DNA of 64,000 bases from Hyphomonadaceae bacterium (GTDB lineage Bacteria; Pseudomonadota; Alphaproteobacteria; Caulobacterales; Hyphomonadaceae), in contig JAUYPV010000049.1 of the NCBI GenBank assembly GCA_030697555.1, positions 1 through 64,000 of the forward strand, in the 5' to 3' direction. The notes under the pieces were generated by a model, which saw nothing but the letters and a program-made list of their open reading frames with translations, did not search any database and was not told the origin of the DNA. This document shows positions 52,454 through 61,934 of the stretch, one piece after another. Position 1 is the first letter of the stretch, and each line of letters begins with the position of its first letter. Position numbers and translations under genes: made by a program.

Positions 52454-53371
52454 TCATGTCTTTTGCGGCACGAGCTCCAACTTCCGACCTAGCCTCTCCT
52501 CGAGACCCGTCTTGGATTGCGAGATCTTGTCGGCGTGGCGGGCGCGTTCGAAATTGGTGGCCTCGCCCCAGCGCGCTTGCAGATCCTCGGCGGCGAAATC
52601 TTCCTTGAAGAAGACGCCCTCGGTCTGCTCCCACCGCGTTTGCGACACCCAGCCACCGCCAACCTCGAAGAGCTTGCCTGAGACCGGACATGTCTCGTGA
52701 CCGAGCAAGACGACCGCGGGCGTCACATATTCCGGCTTCAAGGCCTCAAGCACTTCCTTCGGCAGCACCGTCGCCGTGAGCCGTGAACCGGCGGTCGGCG
52801 CGACCGTGTTGCAGAGCACGTTCTTCGCCGCGCCCTCGATCGCCAAGGTCTGGGCCAGTCCGAAGAGACCGATCTTGGCGGCCGCGTAATTGGCCTGTCC
52901 GAAATTTCCGTACACACCCGCGACCGACGTGGTCATTACGATGCGCCCGTAATTGGCGTTGCGCATATGCGGCCAGGCCGCCTTGGTGACCTTGTAACTG
53001 CCATAGAGGTGAACGCGATAGATCGTGTCCCAATCAGCGTCACTCATCTTGGCGAAAGAGGCGTCGCGCAGAACGCCCGCGTTGTTCACCACCACGTCGA
53101 CCCGACCAAAGACGTCCAGCGCCATCTGAACCAGTTTATCGCCCTCCTCGACGCTATCGGTGTTGGCGACCGCCTCCCCGCCCGCGGCCTTGATTTCGTC
53201 GACGACGGATTGTGCGACGTACTTGCTGGCGCCCTCGCCGGCGATGCTGCCGCCCAGATCATTGACGACGACCTTGGCGCCGCGCCGCGCGAAGTCCATG
53301 GCGTGACTTTTTCCCAGGCCATTGCCGGCGCCGGTGACGATGACAACGCGATCGTCAAAACGAAGCGACAT
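52454..53371 (-). CDS. HSD17B4-like 3-hydroxyacyl-CoA dehydrogenase (SDR)
   Basis: The 305-residue SDR starts MSLRFDDRVVIVTGAG and has GAGNGLGK, NNAG and YAAAK. LGGSIAGEGASKYVAQSVVDEI is typical of the dehydrogenase half of peroxisomal multifunctional enzyme 2 and its bacterial homologues. Its C-terminal 50 residues (FEVGGGWVSQTRWEQTEGV) also match. It oxidizes 3-hydroxyacyl-CoA in beta-oxidation of branched or steroid side chains. The ATG at 53371 has GGGAG eight bases upstream; one at 53386 is possible. It is next to the two MaoC-type hydratases. Confidence 0.88.
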   Translation of the reverse strand: MSLRFDDRVVIVTGAGNGLGKSHAMDFARRGAKVVVNDLGGSIAGEGASKYVAQSVVDEIKAAGGEAVANTDSVEEGDKLVQMALDVFGRVDVVVNNAGVLRDASFAKMSDADWDTIYRVHLYGSYKVTKAAWPHMRNANYGRIVMTTSVAGVYGNFGQANYAAAKIGLFGLAQTLAIEGAAKNVLCNTVAPTAGSRLTATVLPKEVLEALKPEYVTPAVVLLGHETCPVSGKLFEVGGGWVSQTRWEQTEGVFFKEDFAAEDLQARWGEATNFERARHADKISQSKTGLEERLGRKLELVPQKT

Positions 53372-53409
53372 ATCTCGAACTCCCATTTCTCATTCTATCT
53401 TCGCGGATC

Positions 53410-53829
53410 TCAGCTGACGGCCACCACCGCGTGTCCATTCAGGGTCTCGCGCCCATCCTGGGCGGTCGCAATCAGGTTCAAGCGCAGGCGCTGTTCACCC
53501 TCGGCCTCGAACTTCTCGATGATAGTCGCCTTGCAAGTGATGCGGTCATGCACTTGCGTGATCGACACGAAGCGCGCGGCGAACTCTCTCAGCCGGCCGA
53601 TCCCCGCCCAACTCGTCACCACCCGCGTCAACACGCCAAAGGACAACATCCCGTGCGCGAACACATCCGGCAAGCCGGCAGCCTTCGCGAAATCCAAATC
53701 GATATGCACCGGATTGTGGTCGCCAGACGCCCCCGCATATAGCGCGAGCGTCGCGCGCGAGATCGGTCCAAACTCGACGTCCGGTAAGGTCGCGCCGACT
53801 TCCGCCGCGCTAAGATCGAGCTCACTCAT
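53410..53829 (-). CDS. MaoC-family (R)-specific enoyl-CoA hydratase
   Basis: The 139-residue hot-dog fold protein has the hydratase 2 motif GDHNPVHIDLDFAKAAG and FAHGML, holding the catalytic Asp/His pair. It overlaps the upstream MaoC-like gene by four bases. In steroid and branched-chain degradation such small MaoC proteins pair with a second subunit to form a heteromeric hydratase. With the crotonase-type hydratase broken, this pair may supply hydration. Confidence 0.87.
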   Translation of the reverse strand: MSELDLSAAEVGATLPDVEFGPISRATLALYAGASGDHNPVHIDLDFAKAAGLPDVFAHGMLSFGVLTRVVTSWAGIGRLREFAARFVSITQVHDRITCKATIIEKFEAEGEQRLRLNLIATAQDGRETLNGHAVVAVS

Positions 53830-54341
53830 CGCGATCCATCCTTCGCATCCGGGAGGCGGTGCAGCAGTGTCCGTCGCGATCGCATCAACACGCCGCGCTT
53901 GGGATGCGTGATGGTCGACTCGGTGACGACAAACTCCATCGCCCCGCCCTTCTTGTCGTAGAAGTCGACGACCTTCGAGGCGAACAGAACCTCCTCGCCT
54001 GCATAGATCGGGGCGTCGTAGAAATAGCGCTCGTCTCCGTGGAGCAGATACCGAAAGTCACAAACCACAACGTCCAAGAGCGACGGCAACGCGCGTCGTC
54101 CGCGCTCCTCGTTGGCGGCGGCTTCCACGACCATGAAGAAAGACGCAGGCGCCACGAGATCGTGGTGGCCCGCGGCGTGGGCGACGTCGGCGTCGAAATG
54201 GATGAGATTGGTTTCGCCGAGCACCTGCGCGAAGAAACGAACGCGCTGGCGCTCGATCAGCACCGGCACCGCCTCGAGCGTCACACCCAAGGCGCCCCGA
54301 TCGAAGATGCCTCTGGGATTGACCAGGACTTCAGAACTCAC
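53826..54341 (-). CDS. MaoC N-terminal/FAS1-like dehydratase subunit
   Basis: The 171-residue protein starts at a GTG (AAGGTGG upstream). It resembles the N-terminal dehydratase domain (FAS1_DH_region, MaoC_dehydrat_N): RFFAQVLGETNLIHFDADVAHAAG with a hydratase-like H.D pattern. It is coupled to the next gene by ATGA overlap, consistent with a two-subunit enoyl-CoA hydratase. Confidence 0.82.
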   Translation of the reverse strand: MSSEVLVNPRGIFDRGALGVTLEAVPVLIERQRVRFFAQVLGETNLIHFDADVAHAAGHHDLVAPASFFMVVEAAANEERGRRALPSLLDVVVCDFRYLLHGDERYFYDAPIYAGEEVLFASKVVDFYDKKGGAMEFVVTESTITHPKRGVLMRSRRTLLHRLPDAKDGSR

Positions 54342-54405
54342 GGCGACGCCACCTTCTCGTTTTCACAAACGTTTCTTCGTCCCCGCACGAAGCGGGGTCG
54401 CTCTC

Positions 54406-55599
54406 TCACGATGTCTTTTCATAGAGCGTGACGACACAGGCGCCGCCGAGCCCCAGATTGTGCTGCAGCGCGTGACGAACGCCATCGACCTGTCGGGCGC
54501 CCGCAGTCCCGCGCAATTGATGCGTGAGCTCGTAACATTGCGCGAGACCGGTGGCGCCTAGCGGATGGCCTTTCGACAAAAGGCCGCCTGACGGATTGGT
54601 CACGACCTTGCCGCCATAAGTGTTGTCGCCATCGGCGATGAATTTCTGCGCGCCACCTTCTGGACAGAGACCTAGGCTTTCGTAAGTGATGACCTCATTG
54701 TGCGCGAAGCAATCGTGCAGCTCCACGACGCGGATATCATCCGGGCCGACGCCGGCGCGTTCGTAGACGCTCTTGGAAGCACGCTCCGCCATGTCGCGAC
54801 CGACCAAGTCGATCATGCTGCCGGAAGCGAGCGACACTGGCCGATCCGTCGTCATCGCTTGCGCGGCGATCTTCACCTGCGACGCGATGGCGTGCTTCTT
54901 GGCGAAGGCGGCGGAAACGAGGATCGCCGCCGCCGCGCCGCATGTTGGCGGGCAAGCCATCGGCCGGGTCATCACACCGGGCCAAACCACGGGCGAGTTT
55001 AGCACTTCCTCTTCGGTCATCACGTTCTTGAACAACGATAGAGGATTGTGCGAGGCGTGGCGGCTGGCCTTCGCTCGCACGCGCGCGAAATCGTCCAGCG
55101 TCGTGCCATATTTCCGCATGTGCTCGCGGCCCGCGCCGCCGAAGTATCTGAGCGCTAGCGGCAGCTCGACATCGACAAGTTCGTCGCATGTGCGATCGAA
55201 GTCCGCGAATGGGCTTACACGATCGGCGAAGATCGCGGCGATGGCGCCCGGGCTCATTTGTTCGAAACCAACCGCCAGCACGCACTCGGCCGCCCCGCTC
55301 TCCACCGCCTGGCGCGCCAGGAAGAGCGCTGTCGAGCCGGTGGAGCAATTGTTGTTGAGATTGACGATCGGGATCCCGCTCATCCCAGCTTGGTAGATGG
55401 TGCGTTGCCCCGCGCAGCTGTCGCCATAGACGTAGCCAGCATAGGCCTGCTCAACGAGCCCGTAGTCGATCCCCGCATCGCGCAGAGCGAGCCCGATGGC
55501 TTCTGCGCCCATCTGGTCATAAGCCGCGTTCTGGCCAGGCTTGGTGAACTGAATCATCCCGACACCCGCCACAAGCACCGCGCGTTCCGCCGAAACCAT
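54406..55599 (-). CDS. SCP-x/lipid-transfer-type thiolase
   Basis: The 397-residue thiolase-fold protein has the nucleophile region NNNCSTGSTALFLARQ and the C-terminal signatures ELHDCFAHNE, GGLLSKGHPLGATG and a terminal GGACVVTLYEK. This is the SCP-x/Ltp-type thiolase, used for branched or steroid side chains (thiolysis or retro-aldol). AGGAGAAGAAG precedes the ATG at 55599; upstream in-frame residues to 55743 lie over the acyl-CoA dehydrogenase end. No DUF35 partner gene is visible, which favours thiolase over aldolase. Confidence 0.9.
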   Translation of the reverse strand: MVSAERAVLVAGVGMIQFTKPGQNAAYDQMGAEAIGLALRDAGIDYGLVEQAYAGYVYGDSCAGQRTIYQAGMSGIPIVNLNNNCSTGSTALFLARQAVESGAAECVLAVGFEQMSPGAIAAIFADRVSPFADFDRTCDELVDVELPLALRYFGGAGREHMRKYGTTLDDFARVRAKASRHASHNPLSLFKNVMTEEEVLNSPVVWPGVMTRPMACPPTCGAAAAILVSAAFAKKHAIASQVKIAAQAMTTDRPVSLASGSMIDLVGRDMAERASKSVYERAGVGPDDIRVVELHDCFAHNEVITYESLGLCPEGGAQKFIADGDNTYGGKVVTNPSGGLLSKGHPLGATGLAQCYELTHQLRGTAGARQVDGVRHALQHNLGLGGACVVTLYEKTS

Positions 55600-55664
55600 C
55601 TTCTTCTCCTCGAACTTGCCTATTCTATCGCGGACACCGCGAGATCGCGACGCTCCAAACTGTT

Positions 55665-56807
55665 TCAAATGGATCGCGACACGACTTCGCGCATGATCTC
55701 GGAAGTGCCGCCATAAATGCGTTGCACACGCGCGTCGCGCCACATGCGGGCGATCAGGACCTCGTTCATGTAGCCGGCGCCGCCATGCAATTGCAGCGCG
55801 GCGTCAGTGATCTCCCACTGCGTTTCCGTATGCCAATACTTCGCCGCCGAGGCCTCGGCCGCGGTGAGTTTACCCTTGATGTGACGATCGAGGGCCCAGT
55901 CAGCGTGCGCCCAGCCGACTTGCAGCTTCGCTTTCATGTCCGCGAGGGAGAATCGCGGATGCTGAAACTCGAAGATGGCCTTGCCGAACGCACGCCGATC
56001 CTTGGTGTAGTTGACGGCTTCGTCGAAGGCGCGCTGCGCGGCGCCTTGGGCGAAAATCGCAATGGACAATCGTTCCTGCGCAAGTTGGTTCATCAAACAG
56101 GAAAAGCCCGCACCCTCAGCGCCCAGGAGATTGCTTGCGGGGACACGCACGTCCTCAAAAAAGAGCTCGGACGTGTCGGCGGAATGCAGGCCGATTTTGT
56201 CGAGATTTCTTCCGCGCTTGAACCCGGCTCGATCGGCCTCGACAAGCACGAGCGATATTCCCTTGGCCCCCGCGTCCGGATTGGTCTTGGCGACAACAAT
56301 CACCAAGTCAGCCGTCTGGCCATTCGAAATGAAAGTCTTTGAGCCGTTGACGATGAAATCACCGCCGTCACGCCGCGCCGAGGTTCGAATGCCCTGAAGA
56401 TCAGAACCTGCCCCAGGTTCTGTCATGGCAATGGCGACAACCACGTCGCCAGAAACCATCTTCGGCAGATAATGTTGTTTTTGCTCTTCAGAAGCGTAGC
56501 GCTCCAGATAGCTGACCGAGATGTCCGACTGGATCATCGACGGCAACATCACGCCCGCGTAGCCCGACTCCTCGTTGAGGACAGCATTGCAGCGAAAGTC
56601 CAGCCCGAGCCCTCCATACGCCTCCGGCACAGTGGGACATAGAAGGCCCGCCGCGCCGCTTGCCTTCCAATACGACCGATCAACGACGCCTTGCCGCTCC
56701 CAGCGATCGTAATTCGGCGCAATCTCGCGCTCGAGAAAGCGACGGGCGGTGTCGCGAAGCTGATCGTGCTCGGCGGCATAAACAAAGCGCCCCTCCACAT
56801 TCAGCAT
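55665..56807 (-). CDS. Acyl-CoA dehydrogenase
   Basis: The 380-residue flavoprotein has the signatures IAMTEPGAGSDLQGI and VNGSKTFISNG, and the C-terminal LQLHGGAGYMNEVLIARMWRDARVQRIYGG of the long-chain-type ACAD family. It makes the first desaturation of an acyl-CoA. Translation from the ATG at 56807 (GGGAG upstream) gives a normal length. It is the first gene of the minus-strand operon ACAD, thiolase, MaoC pair, dehydrogenase and hydratase pseudogene. Confidence 0.9.
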   Translation of the reverse strand: MLNVEGRFVYAAEHDQLRDTARRFLEREIAPNYDRWERQGVVDRSYWKASGAAGLLCPTVPEAYGGLGLDFRCNAVLNEESGYAGVMLPSMIQSDISVSYLERYASEEQKQHYLPKMVSGDVVVAIAMTEPGAGSDLQGIRTSARRDGGDFIVNGSKTFISNGQTADLVIVVAKTNPDAGAKGISLVLVEADRAGFKRGRNLDKIGLHSADTSELFFEDVRVPASNLLGAEGAGFSCLMNQLAQERLSIAIFAQGAAQRAFDEAVNYTKDRRAFGKAIFEFQHPRFSLADMKAKLQVGWAHADWALDRHIKGKLTAAEASAAKYWHTETQWEITDAALQLHGGAGYMNEVLIARMWRDARVQRIYGGTSEIMREVVSRSI

Positions 56808-57707
56808 TTTCGCTCCCGCCGACACGCCCCAGACGCCCCAGTGTTCGTGGAAGCAAACACCGCACATGCTGGTGCGTCCAATTCATTGCTCTGCCGTTTT
56901 ATGTTTTCAGCGAATGGATCGAAGTCGGCTGGTTTCATCCAAGTCGTTCGATATCGGAGCTTCGATTGCGTCGCGGGCGCGCGGGTTCACAAAACCAGCT
57001 CGCGCTATTGACGACACCCGACTTTCACTGGAATTGCAAAACGTACACAAGGCACGATCCGCTCTACGGCTGCAGCGTCATGCTGGCGCCGACGGCTCAC
57101 CAATTCGCACAGACAAGACAGACGAGTTTGAAGCAGGTTTCTGCCAAGTCTCTGCCCTTGATGTGTTTGATTGGGTGTCGCGGTCGCGGTGGCGTCACTC
57201 TGCCTAGGCGCGCAGCTGCGCAGATCCTCGCGGCGGGCGATGCCAGCATCACGGAGAACCTTCGTCAGTTTCCACCAAGCTACGTTCTGGACATGCTGGA
57301 GCGGACCGCGGGAGCCGACATACTCGAGGGCGGGCCTACGGAGCCAGCCAAGCATGCGCTCGAAGAGCTTCGATTGGGCGGCGTACTTGTTCTCAAAAGC
57401 CCTGCCGACGAATCAATTGTCGAGACATGATCTTCCGCGACAGGGATTGTCACCCGGAGGGCCGAGACCCCTTGGCTCGGGGCGCAGCCTAAAGCCCGGC
57501 GCGCGGAGCGCGGTCGCCAGGCAACTTCATTTCCAGGTCCCCCTTGTCTGCTCCGGCGAAATTTGAGAGCCTTCCTGCAAGCGTACCCACGCTTCCCCCC
57601 TCCAATGGGAAAGCACTTAACGTGCAGGGCTGAACGACAGCGAACTCGCCATCCGAACATTCGCAAAAGGAGGGATTGTGAAATCATGCTCGAATGGAAA
57701 GTTCACA
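56808..57707. other. 900-base gap at right edge of catabolic cluster
   Basis: No convincing full gene. A plus-strand frame ending at 57430 has protein-like composition over its last 70 codons (SITENLRQFPPSYVLDMLE, PAKHALEELRLGGVLVL) but no recognisable family or start, and may be a gene relic. The promoter of the acyl-CoA dehydrogenase operon should lie at the left end; I could not pick it out. Confidence 0.4.
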
Positions 57708-58154
57708 ATGAAACTGTCAGCATCGATCCCGAACCTGAAATCTCAAGCCAAGCGTAAGGCCAAAGAGGAAGGCATTCCTCTTGCCGAAGCTTTGAATCAC
57801 ATCGCCAAGCGCGAGGGGTTCAACAGCTGGAGCCTCCTGGCGAGGAAGGTCGAAGAGCACGAGGAAGCTCAGCGCCAGGAGCTTCCCAAGACTATCACCG
57901 AGCTGCCGCTCACCGGTTTCCTCAGAAAGGAAGCGGTGTCGACCGCCGAAGAGGCCTTCGCAAGGGCGCTGGGCAGAATGGAAGCCCGAAACCCGCGGGA
58001 CGCCAGACGGACCTGGGACGCGGACGCCTATGTCGACAGAGTCCTTACGCCAGACATGCTGCCGATCGACACCGATCATGCGTTGTCCCTGTTCGAGGCC
58101 TTCATCGTCATGGACGCTGTCGAAGCAGCGGCCGATGCCGATGCCGAAGACTAG
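57708..58154 (+). CDS. Hypothetical protein with glyoxalase-superfamily-like N-terminal motif
   Basis: The 148-residue protein begins MKLSASIPNLKSQAKRKAKE and continues LAEALNHIAKREGFNSWSLL. This SIPNLKxxAK...ALNxIAxREGFxxW pattern recurs at the N-terminus of small accessory-region proteins annotated as glyoxalase-superfamily-like. The C-terminus is acidic (EAAADADAED). The ATG at 57708 is chosen over 57678 because the motif starts there. A hairpin follows the stop. Function is unknown; it might regulate the neighbouring module. Confidence 0.6.
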   Translation: MKLSASIPNLKSQAKRKAKEEGIPLAEALNHIAKREGFNSWSLLARKVEEHEEAQRQELPKTITELPLTGFLRKEAVSTAEEAFARALGRMEARNPRDARRTWDADAYVDRVLTPDMLPIDTDHALSLFEAFIVMDAVEAAADADAED

Positions 58155-58164
58155 CCACTGACCT

Positions 58165-58194
58165 GGTCGCCTCCGGAGCGATCCGGGGGCGACC
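58165..58194 (+). terminator. Hairpin after the 57708 gene
   Basis: GGTCGCCTCCGGA and TCCGGGGGCGACC form a 13-base stem with one mismatch, 10 bases after the stop codon. There is no T-tract, so termination is plausible but not certain. Confidence 0.5.
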
Positions 58195-58305
58195 GACGTG
58201 GCGGTCTCGTGGTCCGACGGAAGTGAGGTTGAAAGGGCTCGCAGCGGGCAACCCAATGTGCGGACGTTTGCGGCGCCCTGAATGCCGCATGCGATGCGGC
58301 GGCAG

Positions 58306-59847
58306 CTATCGCGATGCGCCTTTCTTGTCACGCACAGCAGCCAGAAGCTTTTCCAGATTGCGCAACTGATCGAACGCATGGTTGGCCTCAGCGAGCGATG
58401 CCGCCCGCGTAAGGACGTCCTCTGCGCGGTCGAGGTCGCCTGCGGCCGTCAGCATCTGTCCGTGCTTGCCGGCGGCCCTGAAATAGAAATCGTTCGTCAC
58501 ATGGCGCGGGTCGCTCTCGAAGAGAGCCAGGCCCTCCTCCATCAGCCTCAGCGCCTCGTTCCGGCGGAAGGATAGAAAGGAAAGCGCATGGGCGTATTCC
58601 GTCTGCGATTCCGCGATTTTCGCGGTCGCAGCTGCCGCGCGTACACGACCATCGAAGGCAAAGCGGAAGTCCCGCAACGCAAGCGCGTACCGCCATTTCT
58701 CTCCGAGCAGCGCCAGGCGCGCGTGCGCGCTGGCACGCTGCTGGCGTAGGGTAATCCGATCCGCACCAGGTCGAGCAAGCCCCGCCTGGCACAAGCTGAT
58801 TGCCTGATGATAGAAACGGCGAGCGGTGACCGGGAGCCGTATCTTGTTGCCGATGGAATGATAGGCGCTCGCCCGCGGATGATGGGGCGGATTGCTTTCG
58901 CCGCCGACATCCCTTGCGTGCGCCAGCTCGTTGAGCGTTGCGAGGCAACCCATCGGGTGTGAACCATGAAGCCCGTGCCACGCCGCGGACTCGTTCCACA
59001 GCCCCAGGACGGTCTGGAGTTCGGGGTTGAGGTCGGCCGCACGCCGTGCGCTGTCCGTGTTGGCGAGTTCTCGGATCGCGATCCACAAATGGGTCAAGCG
59101 GGTGATGTGGCCCATAGGTCTACCCTGACGCTTGGCGTCGGTGACCTGTCCGATGCTCTTTCTGATCAGGTCCGCGTCGCCTCCAAGCCCGTTGTCACGC
59201 CTCAGCCCGCCACTCAGAAATGACAGATGCGGCGCCAGTCTCTCCTGCCGTAGTTTCTCTTTGACGCGACCGATGCTGACAGGGTCGAAGAGCCAGGGAG
59301 AGATCCCGGCCTCACCACGCGCGGCGGCTTTGGCGAAGCGGTGGAATTCCTCTGGCACATCGCCACGATCGGCTGTGAGAAGAAGAGACCCCAGCGTATT
59401 GCTCACGAGCGCCAGGAAGGCCTGCATGCTGGCCGACGGTTGCATGTCGCGAACCTGCACGACGCAGCACGGCATGCTCTGGAAGCATGCTTCGAGAAGT
59501 TCGGCTTCGAAGAACGAAACCTGCGCCTGCTGGAGGAACGGGTCACGGCTCACCACAACCTTGCTACCGTGCCGTTCGAAAACCATTCCGAAGAATGCCT
59601 GGCAGGTTCCGATCAGACGGGCGCACCCCTCGAGAATTGCGATGTGATCGCCGGCCTGCGCCGCTTCATCGATAAGCGGATCGTCCTCGCCAAGGACCAC
59701 CTCGACGCCGTAAGCTGCAGCGTCCCTCTGAAGGTCGCGGCGCAGCGGCATCAGGTCGTCTGCGCCGCTCTCACGGGCGCTGAACGAGGAGGACAGATAG
59801 ATCCTCACGACCGAAACTCCATGCACCGCGTCAACATGATCGCACAC
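58306..59847 (-). CDS. DUF4062-like N-terminal domain with helical repeats, probable defence protein
   Basis: The 513-residue protein begins with an alpha/beta domain. VVRIYLSSSF is followed by a two-acid motif in VVLGEDD, then LIGTCQAFFGMVFERHG and FFEAELLEA. The order (strand, SSSF, then a conserved late Glu) resembles DUF4062/TIR-like nucleotide-hydrolase folds. The rest is a helical TPR-like array (for example AEDVLTRAASLAEANHAFDQL). Such fusions are common in antiviral NTPase/NADase systems. It lies downstream of parB-like copy 2 on the same strand behind a strong terminator, so it is probably separately expressed. The start at 59847 is uncertain. Confidence 0.6.
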   Translation of the reverse strand: MCDHVDAVHGVSVVRIYLSSSFSARESGADDLMPLRRDLQRDAAAYGVEVVLGEDDPLIDEAAQAGDHIAILEGCARLIGTCQAFFGMVFERHGSKVVVSRDPFLQQAQVSFFEAELLEACFQSMPCCVVQVRDMQPSASMQAFLALVSNTLGSLLLTADRGDVPEEFHRFAKAAARGEAGISPWLFDPVSIGRVKEKLRQERLAPHLSFLSGGLRRDNGLGGDADLIRKSIGQVTDAKRQGRPMGHITRLTHLWIAIRELANTDSARRAADLNPELQTVLGLWNESAAWHGLHGSHPMGCLATLNELAHARDVGGESNPPHHPRASAYHSIGNKIRLPVTARRFYHQAISLCQAGLARPGADRITLRQQRASAHARLALLGEKWRYALALRDFRFAFDGRVRAAAATAKIAESQTEYAHALSFLSFRRNEALRLMEEGLALFESDPRHVTNDFYFRAAGKHGQMLTAAGDLDRAEDVLTRAASLAEANHAFDQLRNLEKLLAAVRDKKGASR

Positions 59848-59956
59848 TTCGTCGCTTGGTTCACGAGGGGCGCCAGCCTGCTACGAAAAGCAAAGCCGCC
59901 GATACGACAAAATCCGGGCTCCCGGCGGCGCTGGCGTCTTCATTGGCCAAGGACGA

Positions 59957-59991
59957 AAAGCCTCACGCAGATTTCCTCCGCGTGAGGCTTT
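59957..59991 (-). terminator. Rho-independent terminator of parB-like copy 2
   Basis: AAAGCCTCACGC and GCGTGAGGCTTT form a 12-bp stem followed on the minus strand by TTTTCG, nine bases after the gene's stop. Copy 1 has the same stem sequence in the same place. Confidence 0.85.
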
Positions 59992-59999
59992 CGGCTGCC

Positions 60000-61934
60000 T
60001 TACTCGGCGGCCACCGCCGGAAGCGCAATTGCTGCAGCGCCCTGCGGCGGAACCGCGAGACCGCCAATGGCGACGGGCGTCACGAGGATGTCGGGCAGAT
60101 AATGCGAGCCCTCTAACAAGGCCGAGACTTTGGCGGCGAGCTCGTCCTTGCGCAGCTTGGCGTGCGCCTTGATGGCGTCCTCGCGCGCCCGTGCGCTCCG
60201 TTCAGGCATGCTGGGCGCGTCCGATAGCGCCGACATGAGCGCGGACTTCGGCAGGCGGGTCCAGAAGTCGGGGCCGGCGGTCCAGTACCGCGTCATGTCG
60301 ATATCAAGATGACGCGCCAGACTGTCGGCAATCGCTTGCTTGCGGAGGTCCACAGGCGATGTGTCTTCATGCGAAAGGTCGACTGAGCCCGCGACCAACA
60401 CGGCCAGCACGGCAAGAAGCCTCTCGCGCGAAAGATCCAGCGCCCAACCGAGGAGTGCATCGTCCTCGGACGGAATCTGTCCCTCCATCAGGGCTCTCGC
60501 GTCTTCAAGATCGGGCAAATCATCCACCGTGCGGGCCTGAGCCGAAATTGCTACGCCCGTGAACTCGGCCCTGTGCACGCTCCTCGCGGCCAGCGCCGCG
60601 ACGCACAGCGCCAGGGCGACATCCAGCTCACCCAGAAGCCCAACGCGGATTGCGCGCGTGCGCGCAAGTGTCAGGTCGCGATTGACCGCCTTGGGGAGCG
60701 CGCTCACATGCCCGGCCGGCCCATCCTCGATACCGTCGTCCTCGCTCTCGGCGCCGTTCCCTGCGCGGCGTTGCTTGAAATACGCATCGACGCGTTTCTG
60801 ATCGTCGGTGCGAACAAGGCCCTCTGAGACGCTGACCTCGCCGTCATGATCGATGGACAGCATCACACCGGAGAGCGCCATCACATCGCCTGTCCAGCAA
60901 CGGCCGGCCTGGCGGATCGTTTCAAACGCTGCTTCGAGATCGTCGCGTTCTGTCCAGCGCGGGTCGTCCTCCACACCGTTTGCGTCCAGTTCCGCGTCCA
61001 GCGCCTCGATCTCGCCCGAGATACGATCAAGCTCGGCCTGCTCTTCGGCCGTCGGATCCCGCCATTCCGGATGCAGGCGCGTCGATGACAGGCCGTCGCC
61101 TCTGCCGGCGCCGAGATTGAGATCGACCCAGCTCCAGCCTTGCGCAAGCCATGTGTCGCGGGACGCGGCAAGTTTATCCTCCGCCAGCTTTGTCAGCAGC
61201 GCAGGCGCTTCAATGAAGACGGCCTCCGGATCGAAGAGGTCCCGGAGCACCTTTCCGCCAGCGGCCTCATACGTCTCCAGCCCAACGAAGACGGCGAGCC
61301 GATCAGTCGTCCGCATGCGACCGTCCATGAGCCGTGCACGAACAGAAGGCCCATGCGTTACCGGCTTGCCAAGGCTGCGAAAGACCGCGTCCTGCTGCGC
61401 GTGGTCATCCACGAGGCAGAAGGCCCGGGCTGCGTCGAGTGACACGTCACCGCGTTTCCAGGCCGCCTTGATCCGGGGCGAAAGCCCCGCAAGCGCCAGC
61501 CGTTGATCGACGTGCCGGCGTTCTACGCCGAAACGGCGCCCGACTTCATCGGGCGTCTTGCCCTCCGCAACCAGCGCGGCATAGGCGTCGACTTCGTCCA
61601 TTGCGTCCATCGCGACGCGATGCACATTCTCCGTCAGCGATACCTCGATCCCGTCCTCGCGAGCGACGACTTGGCACGGGACCGGCCAATCCTTGGCGAT
61701 CTTGCCCTGTTTGGCGAGCAGCTTGAGGGCGAGCCGACGGCGACCGCCGGCTTCGACTTCGAAGCAATCCTTCTCGCCTGGCACGACGCACAGGTTCTGA
61801 AGAAGTCCGCGCGAATGAATCGAAGCAGCCAACGATTCGATATCGGCTTTCGGATGCCTACGCCGCACGTTGCGTGGCGATGCGACGAGCTTGTTCAACG
61901 GGATGTATTGAATGACTTGAGGCAGATCAGACAT
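60000..61934 (-). CDS. ParB-like nuclease/partition protein, copy 2
   Basis: The 644-residue protein is collinear with copy 1: IPLNKLVASPRNVRRRHPKADIESL, GGRRRLALKLLA, SLTENVHRVAMDAMDEVDA and the helix-turn-helix EVGRRFGVERRHVDQRL. GGAG lies six bases before the ATG at 61934; an ATG at 61946 is in frame but overlaps that site. Copies 1 and 2 bracket about 23 kb in direct orientation. The variable C-terminal half differs more than the N-terminal half, as expected for separately evolving modules. No ParA is visible. Confidence 0.85.
   Translation of the reverse strand: MSDLPQVIQYIPLNKLVASPRNVRRRHPKADIESLAASIHSRGLLQNLCVVPGEKDCFEVEAGGRRRLALKLLAKQGKIAKDWPVPCQVVAREDGIEVSLTENVHRVAMDAMDEVDAYAALVAEGKTPDEVGRRFGVERRHVDQRLALAGLSPRIKAAWKRGDVSLDAARAFCLVDDHAQQDAVFRSLGKPVTHGPSVRARLMDGRMRTTDRLAVFVGLETYEAAGGKVLRDLFDPEAVFIEAPALLTKLAEDKLAASRDTWLAQGWSWVDLNLGAGRGDGLSSTRLHPEWRDPTAEEQAELDRISGEIEALDAELDANGVEDDPRWTERDDLEAAFETIRQAGRCWTGDVMALSGVMLSIDHDGEVSVSEGLVRTDDQKRVDAYFKQRRAGNGAESEDDGIEDGPAGHVSALPKAVNRDLTLARTRAIRVGLLGELDVALALCVAALAARSVHRAEFTGVAISAQARTVDDLPDLEDARALMEGQIPSEDDALLGWALDLSRERLLAVLAVLVAGSVDLSHEDTSPVDLRKQAIADSLARHLDIDMTRYWTAGPDFWTRLPKSALMSALSDAPSMPERSARAREDAIKAHAKLRKDELAAKVSALLEGSHYLPDILVTPVAIGGLAVPPQGAAAIALPAVAAE

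Noticed and set aside
56660-57430. 256-codon plus-strand frame
   Set aside because: The first part is antisense to the acyl-CoA dehydrogenase; only the last 70 codons look protein-like and they match nothing I know.
34788-61934. Excision of the 23-kb segment by homologous recombination between parB-like copies
   Set aside because: Protein identity is about 75% only in the N-terminal half, so long identical tracts for RecA-type exchange are unlikely. It could occur rarely but the sequence does not show it.
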